Assembly (NCBI GenBank): GCA_946699065.1
Contig: CAMPDV010000132.1
Location: forward strand, 124,001 to 188,000
DNA length: 64,000 nucleotides
Reading direction: 5' to 3'
From: Loxodes magnus
Taxonomy: Eukaryota > Ciliophora > Karyorelictea > Loxodida > Loxodidae
Below, piece after piece: positions 1 through 14,037 of the stretch. The position numbers and the translations under genes are program-made. The notes beneath the pieces are model-generated. The model was not told the origin of the DNA. It was given only the letters and a program-made list of their open reading frames with translations, and did not search any database. Each line of letters starts with the position of its first letter. Positions within the stretch are counted from its first letter, which is position 1.

Positions 1-3000
1 TTAATGCTATAGTTTAACAAAATCTTCATCTGGAAATTTGATTTTACATTATTAATATTATTATATTATGTTCTAATAGTGCTATTTGATATTTTCTATT
101 AATTATGCTAAGTTTAAATTAACTAGTCTTGCTTATTTATATTTGTTTGAGTAAATTCCGACTAATAAGAACTCTTTACTTTTAAATTACCTGTTTAGAT
201 AAAACTATTTTATGTTTAAATACTTCCTTATCATGTTTAAGTTTATGCATCTACATTCTGCTTCCTTTAGAATAGAAGATCTGACTTAATAAAGAAATAT
301 ATAATAGAACTATTATTTAGTTAAATAGTTATTATAATCTTATTTACCCTATATTTAGCACTTTTAATATATATTTTTGAATATATGAATCTCATAATAA
401 TAAATGATTTAAGTTTGCTTGCTTATGTTTAAATTTAAGATTCTAGGATTTATCTAATGGGAAATAAAAAGTAATAAATACCTTTATTAATTACTAAAGT
501 ATTAGGCTAAAGGAAAATACATTTGGTATATTTTTTATGCAGAATATTAAAAAGAAAACATTCTAGTGCTTATAAAGTATATATCTTCATGTTGTTATTG
601 TCATTTATAAGTTATTACTAAGTTTATTAAGAAAATTATTATTTTCATTATTTTTTAAATTCCTGCATTTCTGATCTTGCAATTTTACTAGTATAGCTTG
701 TATATATTTATTTAATCTATTTTATTGATGCTTCTAAATTTAAAGTTAAAATAATTTAAGAGGTAAAATTTTAAATTAAATTAACTTTTAGATTAAATTT
801 ATCTACTTAAAATTAAGATGTTTAATGAGTTTCTCTTTAATTTTTAATATTTATTTGTTATTTATTTATATAAATGCCAAGCTATACTCAAAATTAGCTT
901 TTTAAATTCAATTATTCATATTTCATTTTTTATTTTTCTAATTAATATAATTTATTTGAGCACGGAAATTAAAGCAAATCGTCTTTCAAAATTATTTTTT
1001 ATATTTGAATTTTATCTAAATTTTAAGCTATAAAGTATTATTTGTATTATGGATTTAGTAAATTATTTTAGGATTATGATTAACATAGATATAATAATTA
1101 ATTATTTAAGTTAAGAAAGTTCATATATATTTACCCCTTTTTAGTTCTTAAAAAAATCGATATAGTGATGTTAATTTTTTTCTATTATATCCCTCCAATT
1201 CTCACTAAAGTGTTCTTATGACTATATTTGAGTACGTTTTTCTCATTCTAATTTTTTGATTCATTTACGAAAATTTTTCATTGTAATAATAATTTATTTA
1301 TATAAACTTAGATTTCTTTTATTATTGTTCTAGTCATGTTTTGAAGGTTATTTTTCTCCTCGAAATGTAGTTTTGCTCAAGTTTACTTTTAACTAATAAA
1401 ATATTTTATATTATTTCAATTTTTAATTTCTTCAGCAAACATTTTTTATTATTTTAAGTCTTAGCTTCTTCTTTAACATTTGATATTTGTTTTCAATTAT
1501 GTGTTTTGGGTTTTCTTGTTTATTTTATGTCTATGTAATAACTTTAAGGTATTTTCTACTATTACTGTTTAGCTTTTTGATACCTTTTTAGCTTTAAACT
1601 AAGTAATTTAATTTAATTTATTTCTTTTCCCTTCTAAATGAATTAAAGCATTATAGAAATATAAATTATTAAAACTAAATTGTTTTCTCTAATATTGTTT
1701 TCTTATTATTAATCCTCTTCATGTCATATCAATTGAGATTAAACTTTTAGAATTTTACTGAAAAATATCTAAAGTTTTATAGTTTTAGACATTAATAATA
1801 GATAAGATATGTCATATCAGGTATTTTCTTAATCTTTCTAATTATCTTTTGCTTATAATTAATCAGTAATTTCTTCCGTACAAGAATTTGAATCTATCCT
1901 AAATATAATAATAAAAGTATATTATAAGCTAAGGAAAACTGCAGAATTAAACTATTTGGAATGCTTAATTTAAATAATTATCACCTAATTATAAGAATCT
2001 ATTTTGAGCAAATTATTAAGTATCAATTATTATTTAGATCAGTTTTCTAGAATCTGTCTAAGCTGTCACTCTCAAGTTTAATTTTTTAAAATTTAGTCTA
2101 AATAGTTACTCTGAACTACAATTTCTCCATAAATTTACTTAATAAGCAGAAACAAGTTAGTTCCATTAATAGACAGTTTCTTAATATTTCTTAGATTTCC
2201 TATTTTTGGTTTTAAGATAGCTTATATTTTCCAAGTAGCTATTTATTAATATTAAAGAAATAAAAAGTTCTTAAAGTTTAAAGCAGTCTAATATTAATTT
2301 AATGATGCTTTATTGATAAATTAATATAACTAAACTAGATAACTTTTAATATCCTTAGATTTATTTTACACACCCATAACTATAATTATCTAGAATTAGC
2401 ATAATATCTAATTTTATTTAAAATAAGAGATATATTTCTATTTTATACTTGCAAGAGCATTATATATCTAATTTATATAATGCTAGTTGCTATACCAGAC
2501 TCTCTATTTTATTATCATTCAATTTATATTAGAATATTCACATTTTTATAATATATTGAAATAGCTGTATGATTTATATTAATAAAGTATTAGGAACAAT
2601 TTAATAAGGAAACTATTAAAGCAACAATAAAAAGTATCTTAATTAAAATAGATTAAATTAAATCAATAGAGAAAAAAATGCTAGAAGGTTTCAAAAAGGG
2701 CTGCTTACTGGTGGAAAAAAGGGTGATGTCTAGTTTTGCTATTTATAATGACTCTGGCACTGTCTAGGAGTATTAAATTTCATTGAGAGGTATTTTCATG
2801 GGCAACAAAGGACAAAAAATCTGATATATATTATAAGAAAATTAGCTTATTAGTAATAAGAATTCATCGGCATGTCTTAGTGTGAAGTATTCAATAGGAG
2901 TTTGAAAAATTTACTAGAGTATAATTGTTTGAAAATCCTGTGAATAGCTCTGGATGTAATTAAGTTAAGTCTCAGGCCTATTTATTTGGGAGTTTAACAA

Positions 3001-4745
3001 CACAGCGAAATAAAATTTTGATCTATAAGGGTTTGTGATGCAAATTAGAATATTTGTTAAATTTAAAGCAAGAAAAACAAAAACAGCTCTTCAGCTTTTT
3101 TAGCTTATAAATTAATTAATTTCCTATTCATGGAAACGGAAGTTAGATACTCAATTTTAAAATTAGAAAAATAAATGTCTGCGGACAAAAGTTCTGCAAT
3201 TATAGCCACCTCTGAACCTTATTTTAGCCATTTTAAAATTATAATTTTGTATATTCAATTGACAGTGAGAGTCAGCTTAAGGCTTATAATTTTAATAAAA
3301 GTTAGTGGATTTAATTGAAAGATTTTAGATAAGAGGTTTAGTGTAATTAACCAAAATAAGCTTATATTTAAAATTCTTAATATAAGAAGCTAATAATTAA
3401 TTTTCCTATCTATGTCAATAAAAATAATTTAAATCTTCTTTGTAGAAACAGCCATTATTATAGTTTTCTTTATTAAGTTATGCTATTAAGTTATTCATTT
3501 GAAATCAAGGATAAAAATTAAATTCTTTAATTTTATGAAAAAGAAGTCTTAAGGGTAAATAATATAATTAAATGGAATATCCTTTAGTTATTTTTGTATC
3601 TTTTATGAAAAGCTAAAATTCTAATTCCTAGAATTGTTTTTGCAAATATTAGCTTTCTAATATTATTTGGAAAAGAGTCTTTATCTTGTATTCAAATTTC
3701 AGATATAAGATTAATAAATATAGAACCTTTAAGTAAATTAATATATGCTTAAGAATCATCTAAGCATAGAAGCTTTTTGAAGATAAATTAAAACTCTATA
3801 TCTTTTATTGTTTTAGCCGAGCAGAATAAATTTGATTTCCTAGATTTTCGAATTTAATTATTCAATTATTTATATACTTTCAATTAATGGACTTATTATT
3901 AGTTATATAGATATAGTCCAAATTATTTAAAGTATTATATTACATTTAAGGAGATAAATTAATATATTTAACTAATCTTCCCTAAAAATCAAAAGGAATA
4001 ATCAGAAATATTAATTTTAAAGACTGGTTAAAAAATTAGAATTTGAAATTCAGATAATATGAAAAGCTTCCCTTCTTTATAAACTTAAAACATAGAAATG
4101 ATGTAATAGTTAAATCGGAAAGAAAGTTCCTTAAATAGTTACTTTTACCTAATTTTCTTAATTCTTAAATGTAAAATAGATTTAGATTAATTAATATATC
4201 TCTTATAATAGATTATAATTATTAATTCTAAGCTACTCTTTTAGATTTCTATGACAGTAGTTTAAATATCTATTATTATTTCAAAGCATAATTTAATAAA
4301 ATTGCTTGAATGATAAATTAATTTAATCTTTTATTATTTCTTTAATTTTTTAAGTCACTAATAAATCTTTAACCTTCTAGTGCTAAATACCTTCTTGAAT
4401 TAAATCTAATTAAAGTTAGTTTTATTATTTACTTAGAAGGTTTAATAACTTAAATAATGCTTACTGTATATACTTATAAAATCATTGTTGTTTTTTATAT
4501 TTGATCCATTTTATAAATCTATTATTGCTTTTAAGTTTCTTTATTAACGTTTTTCTATCTTATTAGTTCCCTCTTATTATCTATAAGCTTTCAGTTGCTT
4601 TAATTATTTTCCTCATTTCATTAGTCTCTTTATTATTATTATGCTTCTTAATTATTTTTATTCTATTTAGTCTCTTATCTTACCTAATATGCTCAGTATA
4701 ATGTTCGTAATAAATAGATAGAGTTATACTAACTTAAAAATGTAT
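1..4745. other. A+T-rich region, no gene recognised
   Basis: Long A/T runs dominate and I recognise no protein family. The stretch at about 2650-3060 has clearly higher G+C and could be coding on the plus strand, but all three plus frames read as plausible protein once TAA, TAG and TGA are sense, so I do not choose one. Confidence 0.4.
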
Positions 4746-4755
4746 GGAAAAAAAC

Positions 4756-4826
4756 TCCGAGGCCGGGGATTGAACCCGGGTCGTCTGCGTGACAGGCAGA
4801 AATACTAGCCACTATACTACCTCGGA
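4756..4826 (-). tRNA. tRNA-Asp (GUC)
   Basis: On the minus strand the 71-nt sequence folds as a cloverleaf. The acceptor strands TCCGAGG and CCTCGGA pair completely, the anticodon stem is TCTGC/GCAGA around a loop CTGTCAC with anticodon GTC, and the T arm contains GGTTCAAT. A run of six T follows directly on the minus strand (plus 4749-4754 region), as expected for RNA polymerase III termination. There is no intron and the CCA end is not encoded. It appears intact and functional. Confidence 0.95.
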
Positions 4827-5100
4827 TCTTATAATTAATAACTTAAGAAGCTTATAAATAAATAGCAACATACTCAATTAATAAGAGAAGCCTTTTATAA
4901 TTAGCATATTATATCTAAGGAAATATAATTATTATAAACTCTCTAAATTAAATGACTTACATATTAATAAAAGAAAAATCTAAATCAATTTAATGCTTTT
5001 ATCATATGTAAGTTGAGTTAACTATTTAGTAAATAATTTAAACAAAATCTTAGGAATAATTCAAATGCAGTTTAGATTTTTTATAAAAAGATCAAATTTT

Positions 5101-5733
5101 ATTCCACAAAGACTGAACGCTTAGTGGTGAAAAGAAGTTGTTTGCATTAGTAAAAAAGATGAGGAAGCAATAGAAAGCTCTAAAAATATGCTGTAGCTCA
5201 CATAAATAAGAAATGTATTTGAAAATTAAGATAATTTTTAAGGAATAGATAAGTATAACTAAATAACTATTAAAAAAGTTAAATTTTAAGAGCTTAGAAT
5301 GAAAAAAACATGCATTAAAAATTGGAAAATTGATAAAAAAGCTTTTATAGCTATTGAAAAGATAACAGAAAGTAAATTTATGGTACCCTTTTCCTTATAC
5401 AATTATATTATGGTTAAAATGATTCTACGTATTGAGAGTTATACAATGAAGGACTTTTAATAGTCATAATTTTTAGTATTAGAGTTGAACTATATAAATT
5501 TAGTTTTTTAAGCATTGTCATGTATTTAGCAGATAACAATCTAAATACTCATCTTAATTAAAATATTTTTTAAAGTAATTGCTTAGTAAATTATGCATGA
5601 TTCATCAAATATTAATGCTAGCTATGACTAGAAAATCTTAAACATACATAAAAATAATTTAATTTGAAGAACTTTAAAATAATAAACTTTTAAAGTGTTA
5701 TAATGTTAAAACAAAAGTATATAAAAATCCTGA
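5101..5733 (+). CDS. Candidate ORF, unknown protein
   Basis: Not recognised. In frame from 5101 with TAA/TAG as Gln and TGA as Trp, this reads as a mixed, Lys/Gln/Ile-rich protein of about 210 residues, without the Phe/Leu monotony seen in antisense frames. It contains segments such as EEAIESSKNML and KFMVPFSLYNYIMVKM. The start is not defined. The end is set at the TGA at 5731-5733. Because no frame is closed in this code, the evidence is only amino-acid composition. Confidence 0.3.
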
Positions 5734-6382
5734 AGCAAACAAATCTAAAATTCAAATATAAGATTAACTGGACGAAATGTTTATCTAAATCCAATGTAAG
5801 ATTAGTAAAAAGGAAATATAAGAGCTATTTTATAAAAATAAAGATATATAAATCATTAAGAATTCTTTAGCATTATGAAATTATTTAAAAAAGCTGGCAT
5901 AGATCTTTAAGTACTTGAGATGCTATATGCAACAAGAAATTTACCAATAGACATTGAAAATATTTTAGTGATTATTAAAGAAAAATAAATAATTATAAAG
6001 CAAAATTTAGTTAATTTTAATGTTCTTAAATTTTGTAGATAAATAGATTTTTTAATTAATAAGATAAAATATTATACTTAGATTTTATTAAGATTTTATA
6101 TGCAAATCAGAAACAGAAAAATAATATAAAGAAAACTATTTAAAAGAAAAAGCCTAGCTGTCCTAAATAATATTTCAGGTAATTAAATTGAAGAATTTTA
6201 AAATTGATTAAACAGAACTCTTTTTAAAGATACTTAGACAGATCTTTTAGTTCAAATATAGTAGATTTATTAATATTCTTTCACCGGATTTTAAAATTAG
6301 TATTTATAGCTTTATTGGTCTTATTTCTTTAAGTAAAGGCTACTTAAGCTAAAATATCACTCAATTAACTTATTTTCGTGCA

Positions 6383-8560
6383 TTGTTATTTTTGTTAGGT
6401 CTCATTGTCTTCATTCATCAGCTTTATTTTTTATTCTACTGTCCTTTCTTTTTTTTAAATTTCTTAATATTCCAAATGCAATTTATCTATATTAGTCTCT
6501 ATGATCTATTTAAGCTAGTCCTTTATCTAGCAATATTAGTAGATAATGGTTTTTTTCTAGATTAGATCCTTAGGTAGATATACAAGCTTCCCATTTCCTT
6601 AATAAGGTATTTTAACTCCACTTAAGAGCATACACATCAACAATAGCTCAGTATTTAGATTTCTACTCGCAAGCCTGACACAAAAAGTTCAATTCCTTCT
6701 AGATTATCTAATAATTCTGCCTATTATTTTCATAACTCTTCAATTAGCAGTTCTTACATTTCCTATCTAAACATTCCAAAGCCTAGGCTTTATACATGAT
6801 TAAACTTATAAACTTGCAGCACATTCTTAATTTAGATAATTTTTTCAACAAATTTTAAAGGATTTTTAGTAGCATATTAAATATGTTTTATTGTGTTGTC
6901 ATGGCTATCTCTTTAAGATATTTGAAATGCGGATTTGGTATTAATTATGAATAAGATATATAAGGGATAATTAAAGAATAGTTATAAGTTCTTGATATTT
7001 CATTATTTTCATTTATGCACAAATTTTAAGAATTTAAGCTCAAGCTTAGTTATATATTATGGTTTCATTTAATGAGTATACCTTGAGCTTGCATACGCGA
7101 TATTTTGGCTATCATTTTAATATTTTGATTACCTTATATTCTGCTTATTTTATACTTATCTTCATTCTATTTTTTTTAATCTAGAACAATCCTTTTCTAA
7201 TATTACTTTTCCTAATGTTTTCTGCAATTATTTGGCTTGAAGTAGTTACAGTTTATAAAAAACCTTAGTATATAATAATCTGTCTTATATTGAGATTAGA
7301 TGATATTCACTGGGATATTTTTCCAGATATTTCAGCAACCGCTTTATATTTCTATTTAAACTTTCAAGATAATTATCTAAATTTCTTCACCCTTTTATAA
7401 AATCAAAATTTCAGTTCTCCTTAGAAATCTTAAAAATTTTAGCATAATAGAAGATCAAGTTAAATTGGTGCTTTCATTTAACTTTTATTAAGAACTTCTT
7501 TTAACTGCCTTTGAAAACTAGCCAAGCTCTTCCACTACTTTCGGACAAAAATTCTTAGTAAATCTTCGTTGAACTCCTTTTACTAACTTAGTAATATTGG
7601 TATCCATACTAAGCTTTCGTTTGATTAAGCAGCAAATTAAAGCATCTTAAAATCCTTTTCTTCAGTTATCTTTCTATTTTCTAGCTTTCTTGCTTAGGCT
7701 TTTAGCTTCTTTTATTAAATTTAGTTCTAGGAGCCTTCTTGAGATCTATTTAATTTTTTAATTTTTTATTAGTAATACTTTATGGCCTTAATAACTTATT
7801 CTAAGGTAACTTATTAAAATGCAACTAGAGTAAAATATTTGAATTTAGGAATAAAACAGTATGATAAAAATAAAATCTCTGTGTCTAATTATAGATTTCA
7901 TTCTATTAATATCTATTTTTCATTGAGTATTAGATATTTTCATTATAATCTTCTATATCTCAAGATTTAAATTACAATATATTTAAAATTTTCTTTCTTC
8001 AAAGTTAAAGGTTATCAACTTCCTCTTATGAACGTAGATATTTAGGAGAAAACTTTGAGTATAAAGGAGTAATTTTTTTTCCTATTTGTTTGCAGAGTTT
8101 AATGTAGATTCAAATTACCCGGGATTTTTTTTTCATTATTTTTAATAGATAAAATATTGTCTCATTCTTTAAATTTTCTTTCTTGATATAGAACTCCTCC
8201 AAGAACTTTTAGAAATTTATTATTCCTTATGACTTAAATCATCTATTTTACAATTATTTTTTTCCAAATAGTAAATATTACAAAAAAGCCTCCTAAGAGA
8301 TAGCTAAGGAAGCTTAAGCAATAATAACGGTTAATTATAGATGGAATAGTTATTTAATTTCCTAGCTAAATGTAATATCTTATTTTAATTATAGAAGAGA
8401 TTAATATGTATACTTATAAAAGCTTATATTACAATCTATCTTGGTACAATATAAGCATAAGTTAAAATATAACAATGAAAAATTGACAATGCTTATAGTT
8501 TAAAGAGAAGGATTTAGAACTATTTACTATTTTATGAAAGAAAATAAACTAAACTAAAAA
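6383..8560. other. No gene recognised
   Basis: A T-rich stretch on the plus strand. The short ORF visible at 6383-6565 is Phe/Leu-rich, as expected for the antisense of A-rich sequence, so it is not annotated. I see no tRNA, repeat array or family motif here. Confidence 0.35.
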
Positions 8561-9274
8561 TATTCTTTATTTGCTGCTCTTTAAAACTCACATATGATCT
8601 ACTTCTAAATTAATATAAGTATCTAATGTAATTTAATACAAACATTAGAAGAAGAAAATACCTACATTTTATAGATTTTTATTAGGGTATAAAAATACTA
8701 AAATTTGAATAGTTACCAAATCTAAAAGATCTGGTAATAAACTAGTTTAGTTAGCTGTCTTAATAGGAATTAAATTATTTCTCTTGCAAGAAACTTTTCA
8801 TTATATTAAATAAAGCTGAATTTATGAAAACCAATATTTACTCTAGATAATAGCATTCAAATCTAAATAACAGTCTTTTAGGAAAATAAAGGAATGCTAA
8901 CTATGGTACTTTAGATAATAATTTGGATGATTTATTGTAATTAAAAGTTTGAAGATACTCTAAGTAATGATAAATCTATTTTATTAAAGTCTCTAAAGAA
9001 TTATATTAATTTACTTAATTCAAAGGTTTAATAATAGTTATATAGAATTGATTCTTAATTTAACTAAAAATGAATTAAATAATTTATATACAATATAAGA
9101 GTGAGACTAAATCTAAAAATTACATTTATAGCAACAAACAAAGAATTAATAAAATAATAAACATTAATTTATAGACTTAGAACACAATTTATATTTATTA
9201 GACCTGATCTCTCAGAAAGATACAATGATTAAGAGTAAATATTATGTATTTGTAAGTAATAAAAAAAACTTAAC

Positions 9275-10270
9275 ATGTCTTTGATTGCTAATATTACGGA
9301 TGAGTTATATAAGAAAGCAGTGCTCAGAATCAAGAAATATTATAAGATCTAAGCACAAACATAAATCTGAAAAGAAGGAAAGAATAAATATCAAGTAAAA
9401 TATAAAATTAATAAAAATAGAAAAAGTTTAAAAGAAATGCTAGAATATAATCAACTTTTAATAAATTAAGAAACAAAAAAGAATAAATAAATATTAGAAG
9501 ATGATGATATTAAAATTAAAAAACATGGTCTAGAATAAAACAAAACATTAACAAATAACTTAATTTTAAGAATGATTGAGCGAATACTAAATCTATTAGT
9601 AATATGAGAATAAAGAAAATTTAAATAATTATTTTAATATGAAAAATGATTAAAGAAGAAGAGAAACAAAACAATAAAAAAATCAAATCAAATCAAAACA
9701 ATAATGAAAGCCGAAGAGTTTCAGAAGGAGAGTGAAATTATAAAAAATTATTTTATTAAGCTGAAAAGCGAATATTATATTATATAATTTAAATAAAAAT
9801 ATAATATTAGATTAATGTCTTATTAAGCTATTCAGTTATTTAAAAGGTATGTTTATATAACATTTTTGTTCGAAGATAAATCAAATTTTTTTAAAATGAA
9901 AATCTTATTATATACAATTAAAACTTTCTTTGACTTAACAATGAAAAATAGCTAGTCTATTTATAAATTGAAAGAATAGAAAAACTTTTTAATTTTATAT
10001 TTAAAAATCATTAAAGAAGTTGGCTTTTCCTAAAGATAAAGGAATTTAGAAAAATTTATTTTTTAATTTTTACTATTTAGCTATCTTTTTAATTCAACTT
10101 TCTTTAGGATAAATTAATAATAAACGGAAAAAAATAGAATTAGGTAACTGTTGATAGAGGAAATATAATTACAAAGAATAAATAAAAGAAATTAGTAATC
10201 TACCTTTTAAATTTAAATAAGATACTTAATTAGTCTATTTTATCATTATCTTTAAGAAATTATTCTTTGA
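9275..10270 (+). CDS. Candidate ORF, Lys-rich protein of unknown function
   Basis: Not recognised. From ATG 9275 a single frame runs 332 codons to TGA 10268-10270, with TAR read as Gln and several internal TGA read as Trp. The N-terminal part is strongly charged (MSLIANITDELYKKAVLRIK) and may form helices; the C-terminal part contains a hydrophobic patch around 10060-10100 that could be a membrane segment. The stretch around 9690-9790, reading MKAEEFQKESEIIKNYF, has a diverged copy at 36.3-36.5 kb, where the homologous reading MKVKEFKKESEIIKKPF is preserved. That conserved reading is the best support for this frame. The family may therefore be a dispersed element gene. Confidence 0.4.
9605..9795 (+). 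repeat. Dispersed repeat, copy 1 (see 36268-36465)
   Basis: About 190 bases can be aligned by eye with 36268-36465 in the same orientation, with substitutions and small gaps. Shared landmarks are a block beginning GAATAAAGAA, the string AGAGTTT.AGAAGGAGAGTGAAAT and the end TTATATAATTT. It lies inside a candidate ORF. No terminal repeats were seen. Confidence 0.6.
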
Positions 10271-10639
10271 ATAGAATTTGTATATATATTTAAATAGTAG
10301 ACCCAAAATAACTATTGACTAAGATATAAATGAATAATTTAAATTTAAGTTCTTATAAATAAGATTTAACTAGTTTTATTATAATTAGGCTTTTTCTTTT
10401 AGTATTTGTAAAATATTTAATTAAATAATGAATCTCTCTCATCCGTTTAATTTTCTAATTTAATTAGTTATTAATTAGATAAAAATGATATATCATTGAA
10501 GGAACATATAGTTATTTAATTAGAACTATTAACTTTATTTTAGATTATATTTAATTTTGCTTTAAGTAGATTATATATAATAAACTTAGAAAAAACATAA
10601 AAATAAGAAAGTTTAGCACTTTAATTACTAAATCATTTT

Positions 10640-11245
10640 AAATTTATTAAAAGTATATAGCCTAAAATTTATTTTTACTTGGAAATATTTACTTAATTAT
10701 TTCTTTTAGCTAGTGAATTTTATTTTCTTTGTACAAATTAGTAAGTCCAAAGCCAGTTAATTAATTAGATAAGCATTTTTTCCATCATATAAAGAAGTTA
10801 TCTGGTCTATTATATCAAATATTGAAATAATTTCATTAGATATAGTTCTCGTTATTTTTAAAGGTAAAATAACCATATTATCAGAGCACATCAAAATAGT
10901 CTTTGTTAGAGCTTTTGATGTCAGAAGTTTAAAAGATCTTAAAGATTTGGCAATAGTAAATCTAGTAATAGGAAAACATAGATTATTCCACTCTATACCA
11001 TAGCAGTTTAGGCAATCCAGCTCTAGAATATTAAATAAATCTTCTGCTGTCATTTAGTCGCTTTTTTATCTTTGATTCGAATAAAAATTAAGGATATCTA
11101 GTGTTTACTTTATCTAGTTTCATAGCTTGTTCTTAGTTAGCAAATTTTCTTTCAAATAAATATCTCCGAATTATCTCTTTCCTATTTTAAGTCCTAACCA
11201 GAAGCAGTCCTCTTTGATTTCTACTGGTTGATGAAATTTAGTACC
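10640..11245 (-). pseudogene. Degenerate casein-kinase-1-like kinase
   Basis: On the minus strand one frame runs from 11245 through the 98-codon stretch 11053-10757 and on to about 10640. Near its start it reads FWLGLKIGKRQFGDIYL, matching the CK1 glycine-loop region (KIGxGxFGxIY) but with Gly replaced at the second and third loop positions. Further on come CYGIEWNNL (CK1 'YGxExxYN'), KTILMCSDNM ('KTVLMLADQM') and AYLINQLTGFGL at the place of 'VYLIDFGL', so DFG appears as GFG with an insertion. The HRDIKPDN catalytic loop is not visible. I infer a decayed CK1 copy or a very diverged pseudokinase. CK1 kinases are greatly expanded in ciliates. The identification rests on eye alignment. Confidence 0.45.
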
Positions 11246-11645
11246 AACTGAAAAATGATATTATAAACCGGAAGAAAAATGTCTAAGTATAAAGATGAGC
11301 TAACATTTAAAAGGCTTGTATTAGTGATTTTTAGCTGCAACTAGTATTTACTCTTATTTGTTATAGCCAATTTAAAAATATTATAATTATAAGCTACACT
11401 TAACATGATTAAACCTTTATTCTAAAGTAAGATTTAGACTCAATCAACGTAACTTCTAATAGCTATATTATTTCTATTATGGTATGCTATAATGATGCTT
11501 TTTGCCGAATCTTTCTATTAATCTTAATTATTTTTCATTTTATTAAGCATCCCATTCAATTACTATTTAACCATTTTATTTATTTCCTTTACAACTTAGA
11601 CTAAACTTCAACTACTTTATTTTATATTCAGATATAGATTTTAAA

Positions 11646-14037
11646 ATGTCAACAAACTCCTTAGAAGTATTTAATTATAAATCTATCTAATATATACTTG
11701 CAGGCTACTCATTCACTTCCTAGGAGCAAAAGAGGCCTTGAGAGTAGCGAGATTTCTGATGCTAATGTTAATTCCTTAAATGAAGAGATTCTTTTACTTC
11801 AAACAAAATTGCCTTTTTTTCCTCAAATTTGGTGCAATTACAAACTACTTATTAAGCTAGATATGAGGTAAATAGTACTGATATCTTGGTTGGAGTAAAG
11901 GAATCCCGAAAGTTGTAAGAGTTATATTTTGATTAAAAATTTCTTAGCATTGACTAGATAGATTGCTTACAATTTCAGTAAATTTAACCCACTTTAAGTT
12001 AGTTACTATCCCTCAAGAGTACAACTAGAACATATCCCAATTGCTGCCAAGTCTAGTTAGTTCAGAATTTTGTCTATAAATGAAATTAACTGATTTAGCT
12101 TCAACAGTTTAAGATTTTAAGCCTTAGAGTTGCGACGCAGAATAATACAAAATGATCCATCTGGAGTTCTAGAAAAATAATATAAGCCTGATGGAACTAT
12201 CTGTAAAGGTAAAATTCTTTAATTAGATAAATCAATTAAGTAAAACCACGATCCTAGTAAATCCGACCTTGGAGATGATACTTGATACTACCTAAAGTAG
12301 ATGAAGACATTAATATTTTCCCATAGTTGTATATCAGAGAAGAACTTCAGATATTTATAATTTACATCTTGCAGAATCCTATCTTAAGCTATAATCAAAT
12401 CTAAGACTTTTCCTTTATAAAATCCAAGTAACCCAAATTGCTGGTATATGTCATAATTAAAACAGTGTATTTCTTGAAATGCTGCTCATTGAAGTGATCA
12501 GAAATTGAGTGTTCTGAAGCAAGTTAGAAAACCTAAATGGACTGAAGAGTAAGGTTTAGTTGGTAATGCTTGATTTTTTGTGTAATGAAATAGATTATTA
12601 AAAGGGGACGAACTATCGTTTGTGAAGCTTGACTATTTTTGAGAAATAGGCTTGAAATAAAACCTCTTTAATCGTAAGTAATATCCAAATTTAGAGTAGT
12701 TACTAGCTCTAGAGTTAGTAAGTAAGTTAAAAGCCACTAAATTTAGAAAATCATGAGCAGTAGAATAAAAACAGAGCATTAAAGCACTAACTAAAGGATT
12801 ATCCACTAAGAGATTATTATATAATAGCATGGTAGGATAAAAACCTCAGATTGAATTAAAGTAAATGAATGATAACAGTTGAAGTTAACAGAATGAATAG
12901 TTCTTTATCTGAGGAGAGTAAAATGAATTAAGAGCTAATAAGAAAACTCGTTTGAGAAGTTTCAAATATCTAAAAGTTTGCCTACTAGTAGCTTTTAAAA
13001 TTCTTTTAACCTGTAAAGCAGAATTACAGGATTAATTTTAGAGAAGTGCGGTGTTCTTCATAATTCTCTATAGATTGACTAAGTTCCACTTAGTCTATGA
13101 AATTCTTCAAATCTCCTAACACTTCTTAAGAATTAAATTACATTAGAAACTAAAAGCTCCGTATGACAAAGCTTTATCATTATCATAGCTGAAAAACAGA
13201 AATAATCTAATTTCAGATTAAAATAAAAGCAGCTCTTAATTATGTTTAAGCACCTAGTAGAATGAAGGTAAATCTAACCAACATTTTAGAAAACGCTCTT
13301 AGGAAATAAAGGTATATAGATAAATTTAAGCCTTAATCTTAGATAGTAATTCTAAGTATTATTTACCTGCAAAGTAGAAGAAGCTTATTAATTAAAAGTC
13401 TAAGATAAAGAGTTTTCTTAAAAATGATATAAGTTTAGAAAAATATTAAAAAGGCAACTGTTAACAGATTCTTCACAAAAGGGCTTAAAAAGTTGAGTTG
13501 CTGCTTAATTCTTCGTCAGGTGGTGATTTCGAATTATCTAAGTGAATTATTTTAGGAGCAGAGAAATTAAAGAGTTCGAGGTAGTCTTTCCAATCACAAA
13601 AGCTAACAAAAAATTGAGCAAATATAACAAAAATTGGTGAGGTAAAAGATCTAGAGGTGAGAAAAATAAGTTTTGTTATCCTTGGAAAATTAACTAAATG
13701 ATTACTTTTTAAAGTGAATCTAAAGCCTACGAACCAAGAGGATTAAAATTAAAAGGGTTATACCATAGAAATTAAAACTACAGTAAGTTATTAGAGCAAT
13801 TCGAGAAAAAATCAATATCTCTCCTCAACCTATGCCACTTTCTAGCTCTAAATCTACTTTAAGATACTAATTAAAGCAAAATAAAAAGTAGAAAAAGGAT
13901 AGGATTCTTAAGATTTTATGCGAACATGTAGAGTAGTAAGCAGAGCTATAATAAAAAATAACGAAAACAAGGTTAAATGAACAAAAAAAGCAAGGCTATT
14001 TCAAGAATTCCTCGATGACAAAACTAATCTTTTCAGT
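11646..14037 (+). CDS. Candidate large ORF, unknown protein, with 37-nt intron
   Basis: Not recognised. A proposed short exon (11646-11666, MSTNSLE) joins exon 2 at 11704 after an intron 11667-11703 that begins GTATTT and ends TTGCAG; phase is 0. Exon 2 then stays in one frame for more than 2.3 kb with balanced composition. About ten in-frame TGA codons would be Trp, for instance in EINWFSFNSL and QCISWNAAHW. The minus-strand reading of the same segment is Phe/Leu/Ser-rich, typical of an antisense shadow, and includes the apparent ORF at 12633-12830. The 3' end is not defined; the frame continues past 14.9 kb in much more A+T-rich sequence. No domain was identified. Confidence 0.4.

Noticed and set aside
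12633..12830. Minus-strand ORF and its long hydrophobic extension through about 13766
   Set aside because: Phe/Leu/Ser-rich reading that mirrors a better balanced plus-strand frame; treated as an antisense shadow.
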